Source: Candidatus Hydrogenedentota bacterium | Lineage (GTDB): Bacteria; Hydrogenedentota; Hydrogenedentia; Hydrogenedentales; CAITNO01 | DNA: 9,677 nucleotides | NCBI GenBank assembly: GCA_029554925.1 | Contig: JAKPUV010000124.1 | Span: 1-9,677 of the forward strand | Direction of reading: 5' to 3' | Shown here: positions 1 to 6,234 of the stretch, one piece after another | Position numbering within the stretch: the stretch's first letter is position 1 | Layout of the letters: each line of letters opens with the position of its first letter | Notes under the pieces: model-generated | Seen by the model: only the letters and a program-made list of their open reading frames with translations | Databases searched by the model: none | Told to the model about the DNA's origin: nothing | Position numbers and translations under genes: made by a program

Positions 1-1233
1 TGGCAGGTGTTTCTCGTGGTGGTGGTGTTTGTGGCGTCGATCTTCCACGGGACCAACGTGCTGATCGCGCGCTACGCGGGCCGCGAGGACCGCGAAACCC
101 TGAGCGAAGTCTTCCATTCCTCCCTCCTGTGCGCGGTGTTCGTGCTGTTCTTCGTGGTGGCGCCGCTGGGGTGGCTGGCCGCGCCCCGGCTGCTGGATTT
201 TGTGGAGGCCGGGCCGTCGGTCCGGGTCCACGCGCTGCCCTACCTGCGCATTCTGTTCGCCTGCGGCGCGCCGCTGTTCCTCATGTTCATGCTGACGGGG
301 GCGTTCAACGCCTCGGGCGACCCGACCACGCCGCTGAAGCTCGGCGTGCTGACCACGCTGCTCAACGTCGCCATCAGCATCGTGCTGATCACGGGGGCGG
401 GGCCCTTCCCCGCGCTGGGCACGCTGGGGGCCGCGCTCGGCACCGTCACCGCGCCGGCGGTGTCGGTGGCCATCGGGTTCTGGCTGATCCACCGCCGGAC
501 CATGATCATCCAGCCGCCCCGGCGGCTGCGCCTGCTGCCCGACCCCGCCATCGTCGCCACGGTGGTGCGGATCGGGGTGCCCACGGGGGTGCAGGGCGTG
601 CTGCTGAACATCGGCGGGGTCTTCCTCCTGCGCTACATCGGCATGCTGGAGAACGGCCCGGCGGCCCAGGCGGCCTACACCATCTGCTACGCCCAGCTCT
701 TCTCCCTCGTCGCGTGGACCGCCTTCGGCCTGCGGTCCGCCTCGGGCACGCTGATGGGGCAGAACATCGGCGCGGGCGACCCCGACCGGGGCAAGGCCGC
801 CGTGGGCGTCACCGCCGTCATCGGCGCGCTGTGGGCGGTGTTCGTGGGCGTGCTGTTCTGGACGGTGCCCGGCCCCCTGCTGGACCTGTTCAACGCGGTG
901 GACGAGCCCCTGCGCGGCTACAGCCTGTCGCTGCTGCGCCACCTGAGTTTCGCGGGCGTCGCGCTGGCGGCCACGCTGGCCCTCACGGGCGGGCTGCAGG
1001 GCGCGGGCGAGACCCGGATCCCCATGGGGATCGCCTTCATGACGCAGATCGTCGTGCTCGTCGGCGCATGCCAGGCCCTGACCTGGGCGGGTCTCCTCAC
1101 TCCGGGCGCCGTCTGGATGATCCTGGTCGCCACGCAGACCACCCGCCTCCTGCTCACCTGGGCCGTCTTCCGCACCGACCGCTGGACCCGTCTCCGCATC
1201 GAGCTGCCCGTCGCCGCCGAGCCCATCGAGTAG
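1..1233 (+). CDS. MATE-family efflux transporter, 5'-truncated by window edge
   Basis: Integral membrane antiporter of the MATE (NorM/DinF) family, which exports drugs or metabolites in exchange for Na+ or H+. The frame is open from base 1 (it reads WQVFLVV...) with no start codon needed inside the window, so the true start lies upstream. About 410 residues are present; family members are usually about 450, so roughly the first transmembrane helix or two is missing. What is visible: hydrophobic helices throughout; the family-typical segment GAFNASGDPTTP followed by LNVAISIVLI (bases ~300-390) in the first half; and the matching GGLQGAGETRIP (bases ~988-1023) in the second half, which reflects the internal two-fold repeat of MATE proteins. 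It ends with TAG 65 nt before the next gene. The family call is strong; the substrate cannot be told. Confidence 0.9.
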   Translation, partial: WQVFLVVVVFVASIFHGTNVLIARYAGREDRETLSEVFHSSLLCAVFVLFFVVAPLGWLAAPRLLDFVEAGPSVRVHALPYLRILFACGAPLFLMFMLTGAFNASGDPTTPLKLGVLTTLLNVAISIVLITGAGPFPALGTLGAALGTVTAPAVSVAIGFWLIHRRTMIIQPPRRLRLLPDPAIVATVVRIGVPTGVQGVLLNIGGVFLLRYIGMLENGPAAQAAYTICYAQLFSLVAWTAFGLRSASGTLMGQNIGAGDPDRGKAAVGVTAVIGALWAVFVGVLFWTVPGPLLDLFNAVDEPLRGYSLSLLRHLSFAGVALAATLALTGGLQGAGETRIPMGIAFMTQIVVLVGACQALTWAGLLTPGAVWMILVATQTTRLLLTWAVFRTDRWTRLRIELPVAAEPIE

Positions 1234-1298
1234 GGGGGATTCCGCGAGGCGGAGTGTGTAGAATGTCCCCGCACCGAACCGCCAAACGGAGAACGACC

Positions 1299-3833
1299 AT
1301 GAACATCCGCGTCCTTTTCATCGCCGCCCTGCTGTCCGGAATGGCCGCCGCCGTGGACCCGCTCCCCTTCCGGCCGCCCGCTGTGCCGCTCGTGCCGGTG
1401 GACCCCTATTTCAGCATCTGGTCCCCGGCGGACCGGCTGAACGACGCGGACACCATGCACTGGACCGAAACGCCCCACCGCCTGGTCAGTGTGGTGACCG
1501 TGGACGGCAAGCCGTTCACCCTCATGGGGAAGGCCACGGACGCCGCGCCCGCCCTCCCGCAGACCGGCCTCTCGGTCCTGCCCTGCACGGTGACCTACTC
1601 CTTTGAGGGCGCGGGCGTCGCCGTGGACCTTATCTTCACCACGCCGCTGCTTCCGGAGGACCTGATGCTGCTGTCGCGCCCGGTCACTTACCTGGCCTGG
1701 CGGGCGCGTGCGGTGGACGGTAAAGAGCATGACATCCGTGTCCGGATGGAATGCGGCGCGGAGATCGCCGTGAACGCGCCGGGCACGGACCGGGTGGCCG
1801 CCGGGCGGGAGGATTTCGGCGGTGTGTCCGCCGTGAAGGTGGGAACCGTGGACCAGCCGGTGCTGGGGATGAAGGGGGACAATGTCCGGATCAACTGGGG
1901 ATACCTGTATCTCGCCGCCGACGCCTCGCAGAACGTCACCCTGGACATCCTGGCGGAGAAACCGGACACCGGGGAGGGCCTGCGGGCCGACACCACCCGC
2001 CTGACCGCCGACCTGGCCCTCGGAAGGGTCAGCAGCAACGAGTGGCCTATTGGCTGGGTCATGCTCGCCTATGACGACGTGGACTCGGTCCAGTTCTTCC
2101 ACGAAAACCTGAAGGCCTACTGGAAAAAGGACGGGGACGGCATCGGGGCGCTGCTGCGGAAATCCGCGGACGAATACGCCGCCCTGTGCGAGCGCTGCGG
2201 CCGGTTCGACAACGAGTTCATGAACGACCTCCACCAGGCGGGCGGGCCCAAGTACGCCCTGCTGGGCGCGCTGGCCTACCGGCAGTCCCTCGCGGCGAGC
2301 AAGGTGGTCGCCGACGCCCACGGCCAGCCCCTCTTCTTCTGCAAGGAGAACACCAGCAACGGGTGCATGGGCACCGTGGACGTCTTCTACCCGCAGGCGC
2401 CGCTGCCCCTGCTCTTCAGCCCCTCCCTCGCGCGGGCCATGCTGATCCCCGTGCTGGAGTACGCCAGCTCGCCGCGCTGGACCTGGCCGAACGCGCCGCA
2501 TGACGTGGGCACCTGGCCCCTGGGCAACGGGCAGGTCTACGGCGGCGCGTCCAGCGACGGCGGCATGCCCGTGGAGGAGACGGGGAACATGCTGCTGCTG
2601 GTGGCGGCGGTGGCGCAGGGCGAGGGCGACGCCGGCTTCGCCATGAAATACTGGCCCACCCTCCTGAAATGGGCGGAGTACCTGAAGGCCAAGGGTTTCG
2701 ACCCGGAGAACCAGCTCTGCACCGACGACTTCGCGGGGCACCTCGCGCGGAACGCCAACCTGTCGGTGAAATCCATCTGCGCGCTGGGCGCGTTCGGAAA
2801 ACTCGCCGCCCTCAAGGGCGATGCGGCCCTCGGCGCGGAGTACACCGCCCTCGCGAAACAGTACGCCCTGGAGTGGATGAAGGTGGCCGACGACGGGGAC
2901 CACTACCGCCTGGCCTTCGACCAGCCCGGCACCTGGAGCACGAAGTACAACCTCGTCTGGGACCGCATCCTGGAGATGAACCTCTTCCCGCCGGAGGTGG
3001 CCGCGAAGGAGACGGCCTTCTACCGCCGGAATCTGGACACCTACGGACTGCCCCTCGACGGGCGCGCCCACACGGCCCCCGGCGACCGCCAGGCCCTCTG
3101 GAGCAAGACGGACTGGGCCTTCTGGGCCGCCTGCCTCACGGAGAACCAGGAGGACTTTGACGCGATCACCGCTCCCGCCTACGCGTTCTTTGACGCCGCG
3201 GAGCGCCGCGTGGGCCTGACGGACCTCTACTTCACCGACAAACCGGACACGGCGCGCATGCACTCGCGCCCCGTCATCGGCGGCGTCTTCCTGAAAATGC
3301 TGTACGACAAGGAGACCTGGAAGAAGTGGGCGGACCGCGACCAGACCCGCGCCAACGGCCCCTGGGCCCCCCTGCCGCCGCCCCCGGTGGTGACAACGGT
3401 GGTGGCCCCGGAACAGACGGTCTGGCGGTACACCACGGATAAGCCCGCCGACGGCTGGAACAAGCCCACCTTCAAGGACGGGAAATGGAGGAAGGCCAAC
3501 GGCGGTTTCGGCACAGCGGGCACGCCGGGGATCACTGTAAAGACCGAGTGGAACACCCCCGACATCTGGCTGCGCGGGGAGATCACGATTCCCAAGGGCG
3601 ACTATGAGAGCCTGCAACTCAGCCTTTTCCACGACGAGGAGGCGGAGGTATACATTGACGGCATGCGCGCGCTGCGGGTGAAGGGCTACAACGTGGAGTA
3701 CGAGCCGACCTCCCTCTCCGGCCCCGTCACCCTCGGCCCGGGAAAGCACTTCTTCGCCGTGCACTGCCGCAACACCACCGGCGGGCAGGGTATAGACCTC
3801 GGCGTGGTGGATGTGCGGAAGGCGGAACGCTGA
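1299..3833 (+). CDS. Secreted glutaminase-A-like protein (DUF4964/DUF5127/DUF4965/DUF1793 architecture) with C-terminal beta-sandwich-like domain
   Basis: 844 residues. Start ATG at 1299 is chosen because GGAG (1288-1291) lies 7 nt upstream and a signal peptide follows at once: a hydrophobic stretch at residues 5-15, then AAA with likely cleavage after A18. The open frame continues upstream to 129, but only as a shadow of the MATE gene. After cleavage comes the DUF4964 hallmark (RPPAVPLVPVDPYFSIWS, then HW). The central and C-terminal catalytic-like region carries the GtaA/DUF1793 motifs: KENTSNGCMGTVDV (349-362), APHDVGTWP (399-407), MPVEETGNM (423-431) and CTDDFAGH (474-481). These belong to an (alpha/alpha)-barrel family named after fungal glutaminase A, but the activity of bacterial members is poorly known, so glutaminase activity should not be assumed. 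From about residue 700 to 844 (W709 onward) there is an extra module with the look of a galactose-binding-like beta-sandwich. Probably periplasmic or extracellular; likely co-transcribed with the phosphoesterase 4 nt downstream. Confidence 0.88.
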   Translation: MNIRVLFIAALLSGMAAAVDPLPFRPPAVPLVPVDPYFSIWSPADRLNDADTMHWTETPHRLVSVVTVDGKPFTLMGKATDAAPALPQTGLSVLPCTVTYSFEGAGVAVDLIFTTPLLPEDLMLLSRPVTYLAWRARAVDGKEHDIRVRMECGAEIAVNAPGTDRVAAGREDFGGVSAVKVGTVDQPVLGMKGDNVRINWGYLYLAADASQNVTLDILAEKPDTGEGLRADTTRLTADLALGRVSSNEWPIGWVMLAYDDVDSVQFFHENLKAYWKKDGDGIGALLRKSADEYAALCERCGRFDNEFMNDLHQAGGPKYALLGALAYRQSLAASKVVADAHGQPLFFCKENTSNGCMGTVDVFYPQAPLPLLFSPSLARAMLIPVLEYASSPRWTWPNAPHDVGTWPLGNGQVYGGASSDGGMPVEETGNMLLLVAAVAQGEGDAGFAMKYWPTLLKWAEYLKAKGFDPENQLCTDDFAGHLARNANLSVKSICALGAFGKLAALKGDAALGAEYTALAKQYALEWMKVADDGDHYRLAFDQPGTWSTKYNLVWDRILEMNLFPPEVAAKETAFYRRNLDTYGLPLDGRAHTAPGDRQALWSKTDWAFWAACLTENQEDFDAITAPAYAFFDAAERRVGLTDLYFTDKPDTARMHSRPVIGGVFLKMLYDKETWKKWADRDQTRANGPWAPLPPPPVVTTVVAPEQTVWRYTTDKPADGWNKPTFKDGKWRKANGGFGTAGTPGITVKTEWNTPDIWLRGEITIPKGDYESLQLSLFHDEEAEVYIDGMRALRVKGYNVEYEPTSLSGPVTLGPGKHFFAVHCRNTTGGQGIDLGVVDVRKAER

Positions 3834-3837
3834 CCCC

Positions 3838-4740
3838 ATGCCGGAGGAACCCGCCCATTCCGCGCCGCCCCCGGAAAGCGTCGCCGCCCCCGCGCCGCGC
3901 ACGCGCCGCCGGGTGCGGGTGTCACGGGTGCTCCTGCTGCTGCTCGCCGTCGTGGCCTGGGGCGTTGTGGAGGGGGGCGTCTGCCGGGTGCGCCGCCACG
4001 AGCTGGCGTTTCCCGACTATCCCGCCGGGGCCGCGCCGCTCCGGGCCGCCTTCCTGACGGACTTCCATCTGGACCGGCTGGCGTCGGCCCGGCGGCTGGG
4101 CCGCATTGTGGACCGTGTCAACGCGGAGGCCCCCGACATCATCTTCCTGGGCGGCGACTATGCGGACGCGAAGCTGGAGCGCCTGGACGACTGCTTGAGC
4201 GAACTCGCCCGGCTGAAGGCGCCCCTGGGTGTCTGGGCGGTGCTGGGCAACCACGACCATGTCCACGCCCCCGCGCGGGTGCTGTCGGCCCTGCGCGAGG
4301 CGGGCATCACCCCGCTGGAAAACGAGGGGTTCTGGCTGGACCTTGGCGGGGGCCGCATCCGGATCGGCGGCGTGGCGGATTTCTGGCACGGGCGGCCCGA
4401 CTGGGAGGCCGCCGCGGGCACCGCGGGACCGGGGGACTTCTTCCTGCTCCTCGCACACAACCCCGACTACACGGAGACCCTGCCCCCGGGGGCGGTGGAC
4501 CTGGTGCTGGCCGGGCACACCCACGACGGGCAGGCCACCGTGTTCGGCCTGTGGTCCCCGTTTATCGGCATCCCCTCCCGGCACGGGCAGAAATACCGCG
4601 CGGGGCTGGTGGACAATGGACGGACCACCGTGCTGGTGTCCGGCGGCGCGGGCGGGCTCATCGCGCCGATGCGCTACTTCGCGCCGCCGTCGGTGGAGGT
4701 GGTCACATTGCGCGCGGACGGTCAGTCCGGCAGGCCGTAG
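3838..4740 (+). CDS. Membrane-anchored calcineurin-like metallophosphoesterase (YkuE/LpxG-like)
   Basis: 300 residues. A Pro/Ala-rich cytoplasmic-looking leader with basic residues (RTRRRVRVSR, 21-30) precedes one transmembrane helix at about 31-48, so the enzyme is probably anchored with its catalytic domain outside the cytoplasm. The two-metal phosphoesterase motifs appear in order: D75-x-H77 (TDFHLD), GGD at 105-107, GNHDH at 137-141, AHNPD at 206-210 and GHTHDGQ at 226-232. All expected metal ligands are present; the last motif has D230 where many relatives have G (GHTHGGQ). Family members hydrolyse phosphodiesters or pyrophosphates, some in lipid A or cell-envelope metabolism (LpxG, YkuE), but the substrate here is unknown. 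ATG 3838 is preferred; an in-frame ATG at 3811 would add 9 residues and overlap the upstream gene by 23 nt. The gap of 4 nt after the upstream stop suggests an operon. The 3' end overlaps the convergent lipoprotein gene. Confidence 0.88.
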   Translation: MPEEPAHSAPPPESVAAPAPRTRRRVRVSRVLLLLLAVVAWGVVEGGVCRVRRHELAFPDYPAGAAPLRAAFLTDFHLDRLASARRLGRIVDRVNAEAPDIIFLGGDYADAKLERLDDCLSELARLKAPLGVWAVLGNHDHVHAPARVLSALREAGITPLENEGFWLDLGGGRIRIGGVADFWHGRPDWEAAAGTAGPGDFFLLLAHNPDYTETLPPGAVDLVLAGHTHDGQATVFGLWSPFIGIPSRHGQKYRAGLVDNGRTTVLVSGGAGGLIAPMRYFAPPSVEVVTLRADGQSGRP

Positions 4741-5138
4741 GTGTACCCGGCGCCGCTGGTGCCGTCGGTCTTGAGGGTGGCCCACAGGGTGACATATCCG
4801 CCTTGAAGCGCCGACGTGTCCACCTTCGTGGTGAGCGGCACGAAATTCCCCTCCGCCGTCTCGGGCGCGGTGTTGTAAATGATGGCCACGTCATACACGG
4901 CGCCCCGGGCGAACTTGGCGGGGAGCAGGACGGACCCGTCCGCGGGGACGGCGGCATCAAGCCGTTCGGGCCCCCAGTCCTCGGCGGATTCGGGCGTGAC
5001 CAGAATGGACACCACCGGGTAGTCGCCGGGATTCGTGAAGAAGATTTGGAACGACGGGACCGCGCATCCCGTCACCGCGGCCAGCACCGCGACAAGACCC
5101 GCCGCCACTGCGGACCACAGGATGAAACGCTTCGCCAT
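4722..5138 (-). CDS. Small predicted lipoprotein of unknown function
   Basis: 138 residues on the minus strand, starting at ATG 5138-5136 and ending at TGA 4724-4722. A type II signal peptide is clear: K3/R4, a hydrophobic core at about residues 5-22, and a lipobox V22-T23-G24-C25, so C25 would be lipidated and the mature protein (about 114 residues) tethered to a membrane. I do not recognise the mature domain. It looks all-beta, with alternating hydrophobic strands such as VVSILVTP, VYDVAIIY and GYVTLWATL, and contains no obvious catalytic motif. The start is supported by AAGGAG (minus strand 5152-5147) with good spacing and by a near-consensus promoter about 60 nt upstream. The frame stays open as far as 5474, but that extension lies outside the promoter and lacks signal-peptide character. 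It is convergent with the phosphoesterase and divergent from the UPF0104 gene, so it is probably a single-gene transcription unit. Confidence 0.8.
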   Translation of the reverse strand: MAKRFILWSAVAAGLVAVLAAVTGCAVPSFQIFFTNPGDYPVVSILVTPESAEDWGPERLDAAVPADGSVLLPAKFARGAVYDVAIIYNTAPETAEGNFVPLTTKVDTSALQGGYVTLWATLKTDGTSGAGYTYGLPD

Positions 5139-5146
5139 GACCTCCG

Positions 5147-5152
5147 CTCCTT
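5147..5152 (-). promoter_or_regulatory. Ribosome binding site of the lipoprotein gene
   Basis: On the minus strand this reads AAGGAG, 8 nt before ATG 5138-5136. A second purine run, GGAGG, follows directly and ends 2 nt before the start. The strong Shine-Dalgarno match fixes this ATG as the start against longer in-frame options further upstream. Confidence 0.7.
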
Positions 5153-5198
5153 TTGTTTTCGCCAAGAAAGAAGACGCGCGGACAGCCCGCACTTTCCG

Positions 5199-5227
5199 AT
5201 GGTAGGGGACCGGGGGCGAAATGTCAA
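5199..5227 (-). promoter_or_regulatory. Sigma70-type promoter for the lipoprotein gene
   Basis: Read on the minus strand, a perfect -35 hexamer TTGACA (5227-5222) is followed by exactly 17 nt and a -10 hexamer TACCAT (5204-5199; four of six matches to TATAAT, including the most conserved T, A and final T). Transcription would start near 5192 and give a leader of about 53 nt before the ATG at 5138. The perfect -35 box and optimal spacing are notable in such GC-rich DNA, and the site lies in the only sizeable intergenic gap of the window. Seen directly in sequence; use as a promoter is inferred. Confidence 0.62.
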
Positions 5228-5248
5228 GCCCGCGCGGCCCGGTTGGGG

Positions 5249-5254
5249 TACAAT
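5249..5254 (+). promoter_or_regulatory. Possible -10 element (TACAAT) for the 5313-9677 operon
   Basis: TACAAT matches five of six bases of TATAAT and lies 58 nt before ATG 5313, in the gap ahead of the four-gene run. I see no convincing -35 box 16-18 nt upstream (the sequence there reads around CAAGCCC), so this is only a candidate. It sits within about 45 bp of the opposing lipoprotein promoter, whose -35 box would overlap this promoter's -35 position, so the two could compete or share control. Confidence 0.3.
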
Positions 5255-5261
5255 GGCGGGA

Positions 5262-5285
5262 GCCGCGCCCGCTGCGGGCGGCGGC
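5262..5285 (+). other. GC-rich inverted repeat / potential leader hairpin
   Basis: GCCGC-GCCCG (5262-5271) can pair with CGGGC-G-GCGGC (5275-5285) around a CTG loop, giving a 10-bp stem with one bulged G. It lies in the would-be leader of the 5313 gene. There is no T-run after it, so it is not a standard intrinsic terminator. It may be an RNA leader structure or simply a by-product of high GC content. Confidence 0.35.
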
Positions 5286-5312
5286 GCGTCGCGCAACCCC
5301 CGGAACCCGCAG

Positions 5313-6233
5313 ATGCTTTCCTTTCTGAACCGCCACCGGCTCGCGATCGGGCTGACTGTGCTGGCGGCCGTCACGGCCTACGGTCTGCGCGCCTTCTTCC
5401 ACGAGGACTGGCGGGGGGCGCTGGCGTTCTGGCAGGGCCGGCTGTGGGTGCTGGGCGCGGGGCTGGCTCTTCACGGCCTCGACCTCTCCATCGAGGGCTG
5501 CCTGTGGGCCGCCATGTTGGCGGTCTTCGGGGTGCGGCTGCCCGTCCGGCGCATTCCGGCGGTGTTCTTCTCCGGTTTCGCGGGGTCGCTCATGCCCGTC
5601 CAGCTCGGGCGGCTGATCCGCTGCGAGCAGATTTCCCGGATGGGGCTGGGGCGTTTTGGCGACGTGCTGCGCGCCGAGGTGATCCTCGGGGGGCTCGGCG
5701 CGCTGGGCGGGCTCGCCGTCATGGCGGGGGCGCTGGTGATGTCCCGGGTCCCCTGGGCCGGGGTGCCGCTGATGTTCCTCGCGCCGCCCGCGGCGCTGTG
5801 GCTGGCCTCCTGGGTCTGGTCCCTGCTGCCGCTTTCCGCGCGGGCCTTTCCGGGGGAAACCCTTCGGAAACCCGCCGTGCTGGCCGTCTCCTGCCTGACG
5901 CCCGTGGGATGGATTCTCAACAGCATGGTGTTACACCTTGTCATACGGGGCAGCGCGCCGCCTTACCCGTTGTGGCAGGTGATCTTCATGCCGCCCTCAT
6001 ACATGCTTCTCGGAACCGCCTCGGGCGTGCCCGGGGGCGTGGGCGTGGTGGAGACCCTGCTCGGGGCGACGCTGGTCCGGTGGATCAGCCTGCCGGACGC
6101 CCACGTCCTGCTTGCCGTGGCCGCGTTCCGGTTGATAACGTTCTGGGTGTGGGTGGGCGTGGGCTGGCTGGCGCTGCTGCGTGTGCTGCGGTGGCCTGCG
6201 GCCCCGGCGGCCGCCCCCGGAAAGGAGTCCTGA
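5313..6233 (+). CDS. UPF0104 / lysylphosphatidylglycerol-synthase-TM-type membrane protein (flippase-like)
   Basis: 306 residues, nearly all hydrophobic, with about 7-8 transmembrane helices. Two family hallmarks are visible: a loop GSLMPVQLGRLIR near residues 90-103, and PGGVGVVE (240-247) with E247, the typical P-G-G-x-G-x-x-E signature of the UPF0104/LPG_synthase_TM family. That family includes the membrane half of MprF and the hopanoid-associated HpnL, and its members are often linked to lipid flipping or glycolipid assembly. It has no soluble aminoacyl-transfer domain, so it is not a full MprF. ATG 5313 is chosen because the hydrophobic protein begins there (LSFLNRHR), although its Shine-Dalgarno is weak. 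An in-frame ATG at 5253 would add 20 low-complexity residues but overlaps the TACAAT box. First gene of the run; the radical SAM gene starts 1 nt after its stop. Confidence 0.8.
   Translation: MLSFLNRHRLAIGLTVLAAVTAYGLRAFFHEDWRGALAFWQGRLWVLGAGLALHGLDLSIEGCLWAAMLAVFGVRLPVRRIPAVFFSGFAGSLMPVQLGRLIRCEQISRMGLGRFGDVLRAEVILGGLGALGGLAVMAGALVMSRVPWAGVPLMFLAPPAALWLASWVWSLLPLSARAFPGETLRKPAVLAVSCLTPVGWILNSMVLHLVIRGSAPPYPLWQVIFMPPSYMLLGTASGVPGGVGVVETLLGATLVRWISLPDAHVLLAVAAFRLITFWVWVGVGWLALLRVLRWPAAPAAAPGKES
6221..6227 (+). promoter_or_regulatory. Ribosome binding site of the radical SAM gene
   Basis: AAAGGAG lies in the last codons of the UPF0104 gene, 7 nt before ATG 6235. It is one of the best Shine-Dalgarno matches in the window and fixes the start at 6235 rather than at the in-frame upstream codon at 6181. 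Confidence 0.7.
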
Positions 6234-6234
6234 C

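Noticed and set aside
1241..1253. Small inverted repeat TCCGC-GAG-GCGGA after the MATE gene as a terminator
   Set aside because: The stem is only 5 bp with a 3-nt loop and no T-run follows, so it is within what chance gives in GC-rich DNA.
129..1298. Upstream in-frame extension of the glutaminase-like gene
   Set aside because: It is an out-of-frame reading of the MATE gene rich in Arg/Ala/Gly/His. The signal peptide and Shine-Dalgarno at 1299 mark the real start.
918..3902. 994-residue open frame on the minus strand
   Set aside because: It is antisense to the well-supported glutaminase-like gene and the end of the MATE gene, has low-complexity Gly/Arg/Val/His-rich composition and no recognisable motif. 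Long antisense frames are expected where third codon positions are nearly all G or C.
4715..4729. Inverted repeat CGGAC-GGTCA-GTCCG at the convergent junction as a bidirectional terminator
   Set aside because: The location is suggestive, but the stem is 5 bp and there is no T-run on either side, so I do not call a terminator.
4551..5252. In-frame extension of the UPF0104 gene back into the phosphoesterase
   Set aside because: It is antisense to the lipoprotein gene and has no membrane or domain character; the protein becomes family-like only after 5313.
5139..5474. In-frame upstream extension of the minus-strand lipoprotein
   Set aside because: It would place 112 residues before a clear lipoprotein signal peptide, crosses the promoter, and runs antisense into the UPF0104 gene.
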